Shown: positions 10,101 through 22,248, counted from the stretch's first letter. The stretch is 64,000 nt of DNA from Planctomycetota bacterium (GCA_026692865.1 JAPLNI010000058.1:62001-126000); one strand, 5' to 3'. Numbers and translations: made by a program. Notes: a model not told the origin generated them from the letters alone.

Positions 10101-10219
10101 TCGTTGTACCATCGCTGTACCTAATGATCGCAGGTAATCACCGTGAGCGAGAGGATATTTCGGAGCCAAACTCTGAAACGAATCTTCACGACGAAGCGAT
10201 CGCGGCGACTGTGACTTAG
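7106..10219 (+). CDS. RND multidrug efflux transporter, HAE1/AcrB type
   Basis: Proton-driven inner-membrane pump of 1037 residues, the full family length, working with the adaptor encoded just before it. The N-terminus (FIEYPVLAVVVNLIIVLVG) is the first transmembrane helix. The TM4 proton-relay pair is in VGLVVDDAIVVVEN and the TM10 lysine in VGLVAKNGILIVEF, so the relay is intact. Two large periplasmic loops follow TM1 and TM7. The start is a TTG inside the TTGA overlap with the adaptor stop (7106-7109), implying translational coupling. Substrates cannot be told from sequence; hydrophobic toxicants are usual for the class. Confidence 0.95.
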   Translation: MKPPKSIKSFTDIFIEYPVLAVVVNLIIVLVGLRSAQSLPIQQFPKLESTSIVITTAYIGASAETVRGFLTTPIEKAVSAIAGVDYIESSSTAGISKITIRLQLNHNSTAALAEVNARLQQVRRDLPNEAEPPVIELERADRPYASFYLSFTSDRFDLPSLTDFLNRSVQPRLSTLAGVQRVGTEGGRTPAMRIWISPQRLSEVNLTPGDVFGALRRNNFLAAIGRVKSDAVQVDLLTNTDLRTVSEFQDLIVSQDDGTIIRLGDIANVEMGAEESVTTAMYRGKEAVYLSVWPLPGTNEIEVAYRLREAMEELRPSLPKHIDMQLAYDATLFMQDALKEISKTLVETIAIVGIVVFLFMGSVRTAIVPLVAMPVSLIGATIVMYLMGFSLNLLTLLAIVLAVGLVVDDAIVVVENVQRHILEGHSRKQAALIGSRELVGPIIAMTITLAAVYAPIGFQGGLTGMLFREFAFTLAAAVIVSGIVAVTLSPIMSAKLLSPSGKEGWLTRQVNAAFLFLQKLYGKSLESVLAIRWAIAFATILVAIAAWPLYQFSAKELAPVEDQGAIAVVLEAAPDATLKSTTKWATELATKFHELPEADYMWGLVNAGGGFGGVITVDWHDRQRSTTEMYPEVYGLASQIPGLRSFPVLVPPLPGAGQFGVELVLKSDQPTERLLEMADRITQASRAANMFLFVDSDLKLDLPQARVIIDREKIADLKMDQAAIGQELGVLLAGGYVNRFNYFNRSYQVIPQLAESDRASISALTDLKIRIPDGSLVPVSSFASIEPATAPRVLNRFQQQSAVRIFAETYPGVTKEQGLAVIEEIARGVVADMAVIDYAGESRQIRQEGASLAVTLGFALLLIYLVLAAQFKSFRDPLIVLLGSVPLAITGALTLTFLDLTTINIYSQVGLITLVGLVAKNGILIVEFANHLQEQGLTKYRAIIEASQTRLRPVLMTSVATILGHFPLVLVTGPGAEARNSIGIVLVAGMGIGTLFTLFVVPSLYLMIAGNHREREDISEPNSETNLHDEAIAATVT

Positions 10220-10260
10220 ATGAAACTCGGATTGAGGCTATTGCTTTAACCCAATGTGAT

Positions 10261-10356
10261 TTTGGGGTAGCTGAATTCGTAAGAATTCAGATCGTAAAAG
10301 TGTGCAGAATAAAACAAAAAATGGATCCATCAGAAGTCTTACGACTTCTGCTATGA
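10261..10356. repeat. Family C repeat pair downstream of RND operon
   Basis: Two palindromes in a 96-base element: CTGAATTCGTAAGAATTCAG (10271-10290) and CAGAAGTCTTACGACTTCTG (10331-10350), followed by CTATGAGCG. The same plan recurs at 31983-32071, and one unit recurs at 46713-46734. It lies between convergent genes (RND pump and EF-hand protein), so the hairpins may end transcription from both sides. Confidence 0.6.
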
Positions 10357-10387
10357 GCGAATCCCTTCAATCAATGTGATTGGGATA

Positions 10388-11806
10388 CTATTTTTTCTTT
10401 CGTATACTGTACCATTCGAGCATGGATATGACGCCGTCTTGATTGGAATCAACAGTGTTGAATTCACCGTTGCTGGCGGGCCACTCGTCTGCGGTGATTC
10501 GTTTGTTTTTATCACGGTCCATCGCAGTCATGCCTTTGTCAAGAAACGAAACCCATTTCGCCTCGACACCCGCAGGATCAAAACCACCACCGCCTGAACT
10601 GGTGGAAACGCTTCCCGTTACCATTGGTGCGGATAAGTTTGTAGCTCCAGAGCTAGATGACGATGAACCGCCGCCGCTGCCACGCATGACGCCCTTCTTA
10701 ACTGCGGCCATCAGTTCCGCGGTGGTAATTGTTCCGTCATAGTTCGTATCAAAACTTCGGAATTCTTGGATCGTAGAATCATCCCAATTCGATGCGAACT
10801 CGTGCATCATGACTTGTCCGTCAGCGTCAGCGTCGCTGGTGGTGAACCAACCCTGAACGCCTTGAACCTTAGCGAACTTGCCGGTCTTTGGAGCGATTCG
10901 ATAGTGAGCTTGAGCTTTCCAGAGATCGACAACCTCTTGCTTCTCTTCGGGTTTACCACGCGAGGATCGCGCAGCGGTCGAGCTCTCCTTTTTGGTGGCG
11001 TCTTCTGAGCTTGAAAGGCGTTTACGAGCGTAACGAACCGCGAGTTCTTGCTTGTTAAGTTTGTTATCTCGATTGCGATCGTACTGCATGGGATTGTCGG
11101 TCCATCGTCCATCCTTGAGCTCGCCTTCGTCAATTTGACCGTCTTTATTTTTATCGTATCGGGCAATGCGATCGGAAGCTTCTTTCAGGTCCCGCTCCTC
11201 GATTTTGACCGCATACTTGTCAGCATCTTGACCGAACCCTGGAAGCGGCTCGGGAGTCGCCATCACGCCAAATCCGGGCACCAACGGTGCTTCTTCCACG
11301 GTTGCTGCAGTTTCCTCTGGTCTGTCGCCGCTGCTGCTACTGCCACCGCTATCGCCGCGCATTCGACTTTCGATAGCTTCCGTGATTTTCGCGATAGAGA
11401 CTGGTTTGTTCACATCGATGGATGGATTATCGCGAGCCATTCGCTCGATCATGTATCGCGCTGGACCTTGCATTTCGTCCAGGTCGATCATTTGATTTCC
11501 ATTGGTGTCCAGTTGACGAAGCATACGTCCCGGATCAAACCCACCGCGATCTCCTCGCGATCCTCGGTCCCGACCATCACCACCCGGGGGCCCTCCAAAG
11601 GGACCACCTGATGGACCACCCGGGGAGCCTCCAAAAGGGCCGCCACCACCTTCGCGACCAGCCCAAGGCGGCGGTCCGTCGCCCCAGGGGGGTTGAGCGA
11701 ACGACGGAGTAGAAGAAAAGACCGATGCCACCCCCAACGCGCTTGCAAATAATTGTCTGCGGAATCTAAAATTCGACTTGGTCAATCTAATTTTTCGCAT
11801 GCTCAT
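10388..11806 (-). CDS. Secreted protein with seven EF-hand motifs
   Basis: 472 residues. An N-terminal signal region (basic start, then ASALGVASVFSSTPSFA, cleavage near residue 37) is followed by a Gly/Pro-rich stretch at about residues 38-90. Seven EF-hand calcium loops begin near D100, D218, D243, D325, D353, D430 and D453, for example DTNGNQMIDLDE and DSNQDGVISMLE. Loops three and six have Lys or Asn at some ligand positions and may bind weakly. Ser-rich linkers (residues 150-160 and 378-390) separate the groups. EF-hand proteins of this type are common exported calcium binders in planctomycetes; partner and role are unknown. It is transcribed convergently with the RND operon. Confidence 0.85.
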   Translation of the reverse strand: MSMRKIRLTKSNFRFRRQLFASALGVASVFSSTPSFAQPPWGDGPPPWAGREGGGGPFGGSPGGPSGGPFGGPPGGDGRDRGSRGDRGGFDPGRMLRQLDTNGNQMIDLDEMQGPARYMIERMARDNPSIDVNKPVSIAKITEAIESRMRGDSGGSSSSGDRPEETAATVEEAPLVPGFGVMATPEPLPGFGQDADKYAVKIEERDLKEASDRIARYDKNKDGQIDEGELKDGRWTDNPMQYDRNRDNKLNKQELAVRYARKRLSSSEDATKKESSTAARSSRGKPEEKQEVVDLWKAQAHYRIAPKTGKFAKVQGVQGWFTTSDADADGQVMMHEFASNWDDSTIQEFRSFDTNYDGTITTAELMAAVKKGVMRGSGGGSSSSSSGATNLSAPMVTGSVSTSSGGGGFDPAGVEAKWVSFLDKGMTAMDRDKNKRITADEWPASNGEFNTVDSNQDGVISMLEWYSIRKKK

Positions 11807-12076
11807 TTTCGATCCAGATCGAGGTTCGCTTGGCCGAGTCGTTTATTCTTACCGAAAGTCTTAGAAACGAGAGGACTCCCCCGATTTTAACCTGCGTTGT
11901 TCAAAAGTCTCGCAACATTTCAATACTCGTAAACTTATCCGTACTACAGTTAAACCCTAAGGAGCTGAAAAGTAACGCCTTGAGGCTCGATGAAACGCGA
12001 AAACTAGTATACTGAATTGATTATATTGCCGGTTGCAGGTTTGTTTCTTCCAAAAATGGAATTCGAGGATAAGTCG

Positions 12077-13090
12077 ATGGTACGGGTTGGAATTGTAGGA
12101 GCTTCGGGTTACACGGCGATCGAATCGATTCGGTGGCTGCTGAGGCACCCGAAAGTGGAAATTACCGCAGCCACCAGCCGCCAGGGGGATGGAAGTGCTA
12201 TCGAAAACATGCACCCAGAACTCACCGACCGGCTCCAGTTAAAGGTGGAAGATCTTTCGCCAAGACAAATTGCCGATCGTTGCGATGTGGCTTTTTCGTG
12301 CCTTCCGCATGGTGCTTCGGCTCATAATGTGATGGAACTTTTGAATGCCGGTTGTCGCGTCATCGATCTCAGTGCTGATTATCGGCTGAGCACTCCCGAG
12401 CTCTATTCGAAGTGGTACGGCGAGGCTCATCCGGACCCAGGTAGGCTGGGATCGACTCCGTACGGTCTCCCAGAACTTTTCGAATCTCAATTGCCTGAAG
12501 CTCGACTGATTGCCAACCCAGGTTGTTATCCAACGTCGGCAATTCTCCCGCTTGCTCCGCTTTTGAAGAACAACCTGATTCACGCGAACCAAATCGTGGT
12601 CGACAGCAAGAGCGGCGTCAGTGGGGCCGGGAGAACTCCCAAGCTTGGAAATCTGTATGTCGAGTGCAATGAAAGCATAAGCGCGTATTCGGTTGGCAAT
12701 CATCGTCATCAACCAGAGATCATCGACATTCTCGCTCGATTCAGCGGAGTCACGCCGGAACTGGTATTCACACCCCATTTGACGCCGATGGAACGAGGAA
12801 TCCTGTCCACGATCTACGTTCGCCCGAAAGGGAATGTCAGTGCAAATCAGATTCGCGAGTGCATCTCGAATGCTTACGCACCGTGCCCGTTTGTTCGTTC
12901 AGTAGTCCATCTTCCTGCGACGCGGTTCGTCACGCACACGAACTATTGCGACATCGCAGTTCGCGAGAATGACGGATGGGTGATCCTGATTTCTACTATC
13001 GACAACTTGGTCAAAGGCGCGTCGGGGGCTGCCGTTCAAAACCTTAACTACATGTTTGGGTTCGAGCCAACGTTGGGACTAATTCCGTAA
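12077..13090 (+). CDS. argC: N-acetyl-gamma-glutamyl-phosphate reductase
   Basis: Third step of arginine biosynthesis: NADPH-dependent reduction of N-acetylglutamyl phosphate to the semialdehyde. From the ATG at 12077 the product is 337 residues and begins MVRVGIVGASGYTAIE, the dinucleotide-binding loop expected at the very N-terminus. Longer frames from 12017 (TTG) or 12056 add non-family residues. The catalytic cysteine is C150 in ANPGCYPTS, and the VDSKSGVSGAGR and GNHRHQPEI segments are conserved. No other arg gene is adjacent, so it is transcribed alone. Its 3' end overlaps the convergent hydrolase gene by 47 bases. Confidence 0.95.
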   Translation: MVRVGIVGASGYTAIESIRWLLRHPKVEITAATSRQGDGSAIENMHPELTDRLQLKVEDLSPRQIADRCDVAFSCLPHGASAHNVMELLNAGCRVIDLSADYRLSTPELYSKWYGEAHPDPGRLGSTPYGLPELFESQLPEARLIANPGCYPTSAILPLAPLLKNNLIHANQIVVDSKSGVSGAGRTPKLGNLYVECNESISAYSVGNHRHQPEIIDILARFSGVTPELVFTPHLTPMERGILSTIYVRPKGNVSANQIRECISNAYAPCPFVRSVVHLPATRFVTHTNYCDIAVRENDGWVILISTIDNLVKGASGAAVQNLNYMFGFEPTLGLIP

Positions 13091-14198
13091 GTCTTTCAAC
13101 GATCCAACGATCCGCCCAACGTTCCCATCGAGCTGGCTTGAATGGAGCCATGCCGAGCTTGGGAGCGGGCAAGGGATGCTCGTTATGAAGTGTTGGAACC
13201 TTCGAGGACTCGTCTTCAGCGATTCGGCGTTGCAAGTAACCCAAGTGGCCACCACGTCGCGTCCACTGCATATGCAGAGCAGGATTTTCGATCCCTTCAA
13301 AGATTCTCGCAGGAACGATTGGATCATGCCGATCGCAAAGAAGAAGCGTTGGCGTTTTGATCCGCGACAACAACTTCCGCGAGCTACATTTTTCGTAGTA
13401 ATCTGATGCACTTTCAAAGCCTGCTATCGGCGCAGTGAATCGTTCATCGAATTCGCGTATCGACTTTGGACGCGGATTCATCGGGATCGCTGCCCATTGT
13501 GGCCAAATCACGGATCGACGTTTTGTCTCACCGACGAGCACTCGCAAGAAGTGATTCGCATAAGCTCGATTCAGTCCTCGAGCCATTCCGTCGCAGCAAG
13601 CGCCCAAATCTACAGGCGGCGCGACAGCGATCGCGCTCAGAATTTTCCATGCAGGAACGTTAGTTGCGCCGAAGTCCGCTGAAGATTGCAACAGGTTTGG
13701 AATTCCACTGTCCTGCATCGCCAATAGACGCAGAAGAATATTTCCGCCGAGCGAAAAGCCAGTTGCTTGCCAATTCGTTATCCCTAGATTGGTCGTTGCC
13801 CAATCTAGGATCTTCGCAACCGAGTCGTCGCAACCTGCGTGGGCTGGCATCCAAGTCAGACCCGCTGAAGGCCCGCTTCCGGGCAAATCAATCCGCAAAA
13901 CCTTACGGCCGCGTGCGATCAATTGACTAGCTACGCTTGTCATGTAGGTTCCGCCGTGCGACGAACCTAAGCCATGAAGCAGCAAAACCGCCGGTGCATC
14001 ACGCTGTTCTTTTGTAAGAGACTCCGGTCGGGGCGCATCGTAATAAACGTAAGTCGACCCAATGCTTGCTAGAGGTACTTCATACCGAATCGTTGCAGGC
14101 AAAGACCATTTGGGTTTGCGAATTGCGGAAAGAACTGTTTGAACATGCCCACTTCGTAGGTACCAAGGTGGACGAAAACCGACGGACGTAGATTTCAA
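13044..14198 (-). CDS. Alpha/beta hydrolase, YheT (UPF0017) family
   Basis: 384 residues. Family signature at the N-terminus (FRPPWYLRSGHVQTVL), oxyanion motif LLHGLGSSHGGTYM, nucleophile elbow GFSLGGNILLRLL (Ser in G-F-S-L-G), a late Asp in LLCDRHDPIVP and a His in RRGGHLGYL, so the triad is complete. YheT-like proteins are presumed carboxyl-esterases; their natural substrates are mostly unknown. The 3' end overlaps argC tail-to-tail. Planctomycete homologues are usually 320-350 residues, so this one has a slightly longer C-terminus, which is the part overlapping argC. Confidence 0.88.
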   Translation of the reverse strand: MKSTSVGFRPPWYLRSGHVQTVLSAIRKPKWSLPATIRYEVPLASIGSTYVYYDAPRPESLTKEQRDAPAVLLLHGLGSSHGGTYMTSVASQLIARGRKVLRIDLPGSGPSAGLTWMPAHAGCDDSVAKILDWATTNLGITNWQATGFSLGGNILLRLLAMQDSGIPNLLQSSADFGATNVPAWKILSAIAVAPPVDLGACCDGMARGLNRAYANHFLRVLVGETKRRSVIWPQWAAIPMNPRPKSIREFDERFTAPIAGFESASDYYEKCSSRKLLSRIKTPTLLLCDRHDPIVPARIFEGIENPALHMQWTRRGGHLGYLQRRIAEDESSKVPTLHNEHPLPAPKLGMAPFKPARWERWADRWIVERLTELVPTLARTQTCS

Positions 14199-14325
14199 TG
14201 GATCCCCTCCTTGGAGTTGGTTTTAATAGCTTGCAATTTCATTGAATGCCCCACATGTTTCTGTTTAGATCAGACTACTCGATCAAATGATATGTACTCG
14301 CCGACAACGTACTCACGCCGTGTGC

Positions 14326-16206
14326 TTAATCAGTCTTAACCTTCGAAGCATTTTCTTCAGCATTTTCTTCAGCGGTTTTGGAAGGGTTCTGCTGTGCATT
14401 TTCCGTACCGAATTCAGCAGGTTGTGTTGCCGCTTTAGCTGCAGCCGCTTCGGCTTCTGCAGCGATGGTTGCCGCAGCTTCTTGTTGAGCCGCTTGCATC
14501 TTTGCCGCTTCTTCTTGGTTCTTCTTTATTTGGGCCTTAAGTTTTTCTATGACCTCCCACTGCGCTTGCGACTGCCCTGGTAGTCCTGCCGCCTCGTAGC
14601 TTCTCGCTAGCTTTTCACGAGTCAACATCCGGTAAGGCCCAAGACTAATGGCGTTTTCGAAAAAAGGAATTGCTTCAAGATGCTTACTCATTAAAGCAAG
14701 GATTTCACCCTTGCTATCGAGTACTTCGGGGTTGTCTTTTGAGATCACTAACGCTCGGTCGACCAATTCCATCGCTCGATCAAAATTGGGTTTTTCCTTT
14801 AATGCGAGTCCCATCGCGAGGTTGTTCATTGCAAGTACAAAGTTGGGGTCTTGTCCGAGTGCTAGCTCCCAATGGATCTGAGCTTTTTCTAGGTCTTTTC
14901 GACCATAGTAGGCATTGCCAAGCAGCACGTGTGTCACCGCGGTAGCATTACCAGCGGCAAGCTGTTTCTGGAGCGTTTGAATCAGAGTGTCATCGGGCTT
15001 CACACCCATGGGCTGAAGCAACGCAACCTCTTCTCCTATTAGCGGATTAGTAGGGTCCGCTGCTAGAGCAGCATTCAATAAATTAAGGTTCGCTTGGATG
15101 CCGCTCTCGGAACGCCGAAGTTGCATCCGATAAGCAATGCGATACACATTTGAGAGCGCACGTCGAAGGGCTGGACGATCTGGCCGAAGCATCAGCCCCT
15201 GCTGCAACACCTTCACAGAGTCATCCAGCTTTTGAATTTGAAGATAGGCTTCAGCAACGGCGATGCGATCCGAGTCGGGCTCATCTTTTTTACCAAACGA
15301 GGCGCTGTAATGCTGAACGGCTCGTTCCACGGCCTCTTTGGCTTGAATTGGTTGACGATAGCGAGCAAACAGACTGGCCAACGCCAAGTAATGGGACGGA
15401 TCACGATTGGCCGCACGTTGCATCATCCCGATTGCTTCACGCGAACGTTTTTCGGACTCAAGTAGCTGTGAGTAAATCGCAAGAAGTCCGGGGTTTGTTC
15501 CTGCCCAATCGCTTGCTATTGCGAGGTGATGATTCAACGTCTCGCGATCCAAAGCCACACCGGAACTCAGTTTCTGAAGAAAATCACCGGCTAACCAAGT
15601 GTGAGCCGGTTCGTATCCCTTGGCATCAGGTGGAGCCATCGATTCCATCATCGATCTCGCTTGATCGCGATTACCACGCATACTCATTTGATTGGCAACG
15701 TAATATCGGGCTCGCTTATTCTTTGATTCGACCTGGAGAACGCGTCTGAAAAGTAGATCCGCGAACTGTGCTGCTTCCAACTTTTTCGATTCCTCAGCAG
15801 CAAGTTCAGCCGCAGGCTTTTCAACGGCTACTTCGGTCGTTCCATCACGCAGGGACGTGCCTTGATTCAGTTTATTATCAGTCTTGATCTTCTCGCGACC
15901 ATCTTCTTTTATGGGTGCGACTTCCTCGGCCTTTTCAATGTAGGTCGCAACAATTGTGGAACTGCTTGTAAAATTCCCCCAGGTGACTGCCGTGATGACG
16001 GCTGTTGTTATTAAGATTGCTGGAATCGCCTTGAGGACAGGAATCCAATGACGAGTATCTCGCCACATATCCAGGGTATCCCAAACATCGGAGACGAGTG
16101 CTACCGGATCGAGCCGCACTGCTTGCAATGCTTCGGCGATTTTCGATGGCTTTTTATCTTCATCGGCAGCCGAATCCAACTCGCTCTTTTTCTTCTTAAA
16201 CACCAT
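14326..16206 (-). CDS. Membrane-anchored tetratricopeptide repeat protein
   Basis: 626 residues. A charged cytoplasmic N-terminus (KKKKSELD) is followed by one transmembrane helix at about residues 63-80 (PAILITTAVITAVTWG). The rest is a large, mostly helical domain with TPR units, clearest at about residues 230-345 and 425-530 (GNAYYGRKDLEKAQIHWELA, NNLAMGLALKEKPNFDRAME). The last 75 residues are Ala/Glu/Lys-rich and coiled-coil-like. TPR domains mediate protein contacts, so a scaffold role at the periplasmic face of the inner membrane is likely but unproven. Monocistronic. Confidence 0.8.
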   Translation of the reverse strand: MVFKKKKSELDSAADEDKKPSKIAEALQAVRLDPVALVSDVWDTLDMWRDTRHWIPVLKAIPAILITTAVITAVTWGNFTSSSTIVATYIEKAEEVAPIKEDGREKIKTDNKLNQGTSLRDGTTEVAVEKPAAELAAEESKKLEAAQFADLLFRRVLQVESKNKRARYYVANQMSMRGNRDQARSMMESMAPPDAKGYEPAHTWLAGDFLQKLSSGVALDRETLNHHLAIASDWAGTNPGLLAIYSQLLESEKRSREAIGMMQRAANRDPSHYLALASLFARYRQPIQAKEAVERAVQHYSASFGKKDEPDSDRIAVAEAYLQIQKLDDSVKVLQQGLMLRPDRPALRRALSNVYRIAYRMQLRRSESGIQANLNLLNAALAADPTNPLIGEEVALLQPMGVKPDDTLIQTLQKQLAAGNATAVTHVLLGNAYYGRKDLEKAQIHWELALGQDPNFVLAMNNLAMGLALKEKPNFDRAMELVDRALVISKDNPEVLDSKGEILALMSKHLEAIPFFENAISLGPYRMLTREKLARSYEAAGLPGQSQAQWEVIEKLKAQIKKNQEEAAKMQAAQQEAAATIAAEAEAAAAKAATQPAEFGTENAQQNPSKTAEENAEENASKVKTD

Positions 16207-16735
16207 ATGAATTAGTAATCAATAGGGATCCACAAGCAACCTTTTACGTCAACATCATCCAGTGCTGAGCGACTCCTGATTATAGCCAAATCCCGATGAA
16301 GTCCACATGTCAAACTCTCATCGATTGACCTTATCTTCGTAAAGCGTCTTCTTATTTCTGGACCGCAAGAACTGTTGCTGCTTTGTGCGAACAGATGAAA
16401 ATTGTTTTAGTCTTGTGCCGAAGGTATAAGCCTCGGGTGCTACATGGCATACTGAGGCAATGTCGACACCCGTGGCAAGCGACATCGGTTCAGTTTTTCA
16501 TTTTCTCTCTCTTGGTGCGGTCCTAGTCGCTCGTGATTATCACTGAACGATTTGCGTCGACCCCACTTCTCGCTGCCAGAATCAGCGACTGCAAAGACCG
16601 CCGAAAATCCTCTCAATCGCTAAATTCAGCCTAATCGCTAAAGTCAACGCGGTCGATAAGTAGATTGTGTGTTTGCCGAAGCGGAATTTGCCTCTCGGCT
16701 GCACGCTTTGCCAGCAAATCAAAACGGAGCGCGAG
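16207..16735. other. Divergent intergenic region with one repeat element
   Basis: 529 bases between the TPR gene (minus) and the lipoprotein gene (plus). It holds one family B repeat (16429-16493, listed separately). Otherwise I see no convincing frame: the upstream extension of the lipoprotein frame to 16667 is not protein-like. No tRNA or other RNA fold was recognised. Confidence 0.5.
16429..16493. repeat. Family B repeat pair (REPIN-like)
   Basis: Left unit AGCCTCGGGTGCTAC (16429-16443) and right unit from 16468, ACCCGTGGCAAGCGACATCG ending GTTCAG. The right unit is a close variant of the reverse complement of the family B unit seen at 35090 and 59594. The left unit is like one of the variants at 53270. 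Together they give the inverted-pair layout of a REP doublet. Confidence 0.5.
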
Positions 16736-17155
16736 ATGATTCGAATTGCCTGCTTTGTACTTTTGACACTCAGCCTGATATCACCGATCGGATGCGCCCT
16801 TTGCAGCAGTCCCTTCGACCTAGACTTTGTAACCTATGGCGGTAAGACGCCCCGGACCGATATGCGGCATGGTCGCGTCGGCTCCAACCTCAGCGACCCT
16901 CAGCTTGTCGGTTACGCCACCAACGGCCCTGGAACTTCGGAACCGATGGAAATCCAAGCAATCGAAACCGAATACGGTAGCGTGATGGAGTCCTCAACTG
17001 GCAATTACCAGCAGAACAACTACGACCAAACTGTTGTAGAAACCGACGAATCAATACTTTTGGAGCAACGCGAGCCAGCCGCGTTCAAACCTAAAAGCAA
17101 GTCGCGAATCATCCAAGTCCCATCCGGAGACAGTTTTTTCGATGACGTTCCCTAG
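16736..17155 (+). CDS. Small conserved planctomycete-type lipoprotein
   Basis: From the ATG at 16736 the product is 139 residues. A GGAG site lies seven bases upstream (GGAGCGCGAG then ATG), which decides the start over the longer frame from 16667. The signal MIRIACFVLLTLSLISPIGC ends in a lipobox with the acylated Cys at residue 20. The following ALCSSPFDLDFVTYGGK block matches a motif I associate with a recurring planctomycete lipoprotein family. The rest is polar with GRVGSNLSDP and a C-terminal SRIIQVPSGDSFFDDVP. Lipid-anchored in the envelope; function unknown. Confidence 0.78.
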   Translation: MIRIACFVLLTLSLISPIGCALCSSPFDLDFVTYGGKTPRTDMRHGRVGSNLSDPQLVGYATNGPGTSEPMEIQAIETEYGSVMESSTGNYQQNNYDQTVVETDESILLEQREPAAFKPKSKSRIIQVPSGDSFFDDVP

Positions 17156-17175
17156 CCAAAACGGGTCCGTTCTAG

Positions 17176-20437
<3,262 letters not shown>

Positions 20438-20450
20438 TAATCGGAGTACC

Positions 20451-20591
20451 CCTTTGGAGTGCTGGGACTCGGCCCAGCTTTTGCGGTATCGACACCGCCT
20501 AGGGAAATGACTCTCTCTGTTCACGTCATCTCCCCTGATTGCAATCCGTTCGATAAATCTTAAAGCTCCAACAAGTCGAAGCACTCCAAAG
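20451..20591. repeat. Family A palindromic repeat element, copy 2 (inverse)
   Basis: 141 bp between the SHD1 and BBP7 genes, in opposite orientation to copies 1 and 3. It starts CCTTTGGAGTGCTGGGACTC with a GCTGGG/CCCAGC hairpin. It ends with TCTTAAAGCTCCAACAAGTC and then GAAGCACTCCAAAG, the reverse complement of the left end of copies 1 and 3. A second small hairpin GCGGT/ACCGC lies inside at 20482-20497. Confidence 0.65.
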
Positions 20592-20703
20592 CCGTCGTTA
20601 AACTTTATCAAGTTTACTTAATCAGCATGACCGGAACATCCGATCTAAATCCTACGGTCGCCACTTGCGAGACCTGATGCATCCCTCTGGAGCTCACTCC
20701 GCC

Positions 20704-22146
20704 ATGAATAGAATCTCGATCATCCACTTTTGCCGAACCATTGCCCCAGTTGTGGTAATTGCAATCATTAGCCTCGGGCAAACATCATTTGCAGAACAAA
20801 TAGATGGACCGAAAAAAGCTCGGCGAGTCTCGAATCGACAGATTCCTATTGTCAACGATCCTCGAGAGAATCTGGAGACTTACGAAGATGCTGAACTTGA
20901 CGAAGAATTCTACGAAGACGATTCCATCGTAGTCCAAGCAAGTTGCAAAAACTGCGCTTCGCCTACGACTCATAACGAATCGATGCACGCAGAAAAATAT
21001 TCTTCTTCCGTCGAGTTCTATAAATCTAATAATGAATTTGCTAACAATGCCCCTCTGGTATCCGATTGCGATGGCGGAGCATGTTTTCAATCAAAATGCG
21101 GTTCTCAAGATCCCTGCTTCAGCAATCCATGCTCTCCCTTCGCTTTGCTTTCGCAACGGCTTTACCTGCGAGCTGAATCGGCCAACTTCTGGGGAAGCGG
21201 GCAGGTCTTACCAACGCTTGTAACCTCCAGCGGTACTGCGTTGTTTGGTGGAAGTGAGACTGGCACAGCCTCGGTTCCTGGCTTTCGTTCGGAAGCAGGT
21301 ATTTGGCTAGACGATTGCCAGTCGCGAGCCATTGTTGTGCGAATGTTTTACGGTGGCGATAACGATATCGGACTGATTACCAATTCGAATACGTTTCCCA
21401 ACCTTGAGCTACCCTTTCTCAGCGTTGCGAACAACCCTCCGACACAAAGCCAAGCTCTAGTCGCAGTTCCCGGACAACTAAGCGGTAGCGTCAACGCAAA
21501 CCTTAGTTCCAATGTCTACGGAGGTGATTTGCTGTTTCGACGGATGCTTGTCCGAGACAGTCTCGGACGTTGGGATTGGTTGATGGGCTATCAAACAGCT
21601 CGTCTCTCGGAATCGCTTTCCCTTCAATCAACGCGTGAAACAATCCCTGCTGGTACAACGAATTCCGTTCTAGATTCCTTTGATGGCAAAAACCAGTTCC
21701 ACGGTGCAACGTTTGGTTTTAGCGGCGATGTCCGAGAGGGATGCTGGTACTTCGGCGGCATGTTCAAATTAGGACTCGGCAACATGGAACGCTCGGTAGC
21801 TATCCGTGGCTCGCAAACAACCACCGTTGCAGGCGTACCGAGCACAACCGATTCTGGGCTCCATGCTTCTTCGCGAACAAACAGTGGGAACTATTCATTC
21901 AATACCTTTGTCGTCTCGCCAGAATTGAATCTGACTGCCGGCTATCGACTTACACCGAAACTAGATTTCACTGTTGGTTACAATCTGCTTCGTCTTCCTA
22001 AAGTGACACGTGTTACGAACGCACTCGATCCACGATTAGCGGTCGACGATGCAGCAGTCCCGACTCAGATGAATCCGGCTTTCGTTTTCAGCGAGTCCAA
22101 CTTCACCCTCCACAGCTTGAACCTTGGACTTCAGTGGAACTACTAG
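20704..22146 (+). CDS. BBP7 family outer-membrane beta-barrel protein
   Basis: 480 residues from the ATG at 20704 (the frame is open to 20665). The signal peptide runs to about TSFA. A polar, acidic and Cys-containing segment follows (CKNCASP, CDGGACFQSKCGSQDPC), then the barrel from about residue 150: RLYLRAESANFWGSGQVLPT, FGGSETGTASVPGFRSEAGI, YGGDLLFRRML, WDWLMGYQTARLSESLSL, and a final strand ending in aromatic residues (LNLGLQWNY). These blocks match the BBP7 family, found mainly in planctomycetes and predicted to be an outer-membrane barrel. Role unknown; it follows the SHD1 protein gene after a repeat element. Confidence 0.85.
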   Translation: MNRISIIHFCRTIAPVVVIAIISLGQTSFAEQIDGPKKARRVSNRQIPIVNDPRENLETYEDAELDEEFYEDDSIVVQASCKNCASPTTHNESMHAEKYSSSVEFYKSNNEFANNAPLVSDCDGGACFQSKCGSQDPCFSNPCSPFALLSQRLYLRAESANFWGSGQVLPTLVTSSGTALFGGSETGTASVPGFRSEAGIWLDDCQSRAIVVRMFYGGDNDIGLITNSNTFPNLELPFLSVANNPPTQSQALVAVPGQLSGSVNANLSSNVYGGDLLFRRMLVRDSLGRWDWLMGYQTARLSESLSLQSTRETIPAGTTNSVLDSFDGKNQFHGATFGFSGDVREGCWYFGGMFKLGLGNMERSVAIRGSQTTTVAGVPSTTDSGLHASSRTNSGNYSFNTFVVSPELNLTAGYRLTPKLDFTVGYNLLRLPKVTRVTNALDPRLAVDDAAVPTQMNPAFVFSESNFTLHSLNLGLQWNY

Positions 22147-22218
22147 AACGGCATTCAGAGTGGCGGCCATTCGAGACAACTCAATCTTAATAGCGCGCGA
22201 GAAATAGATCTGCTTTCT

Positions 22219-22237
22219 CAAGTCTCGGAGAGACTTG
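22219..22237. terminator. Hairpin between convergent genes
   Basis: A perfect 8-bp stem, CAAGTCTC and GAGACTTG, with a three-base loop GGA, lies between the stops of the BBP7 gene (22146) and the convergent RNase Z-like gene (22249). It has no long T run on either side. A bidirectional terminator is the simplest reading. Confidence 0.45.
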
Positions 22238-22248
22238 ACTACGTGGTT

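Noticed and set aside
16300-16660. Search for a tRNA or other structured RNA in the long gap before the lipoprotein gene
   Set aside because: No cloverleaf with a GTTC-type T arm and no acceptor pairing could be built by eye.
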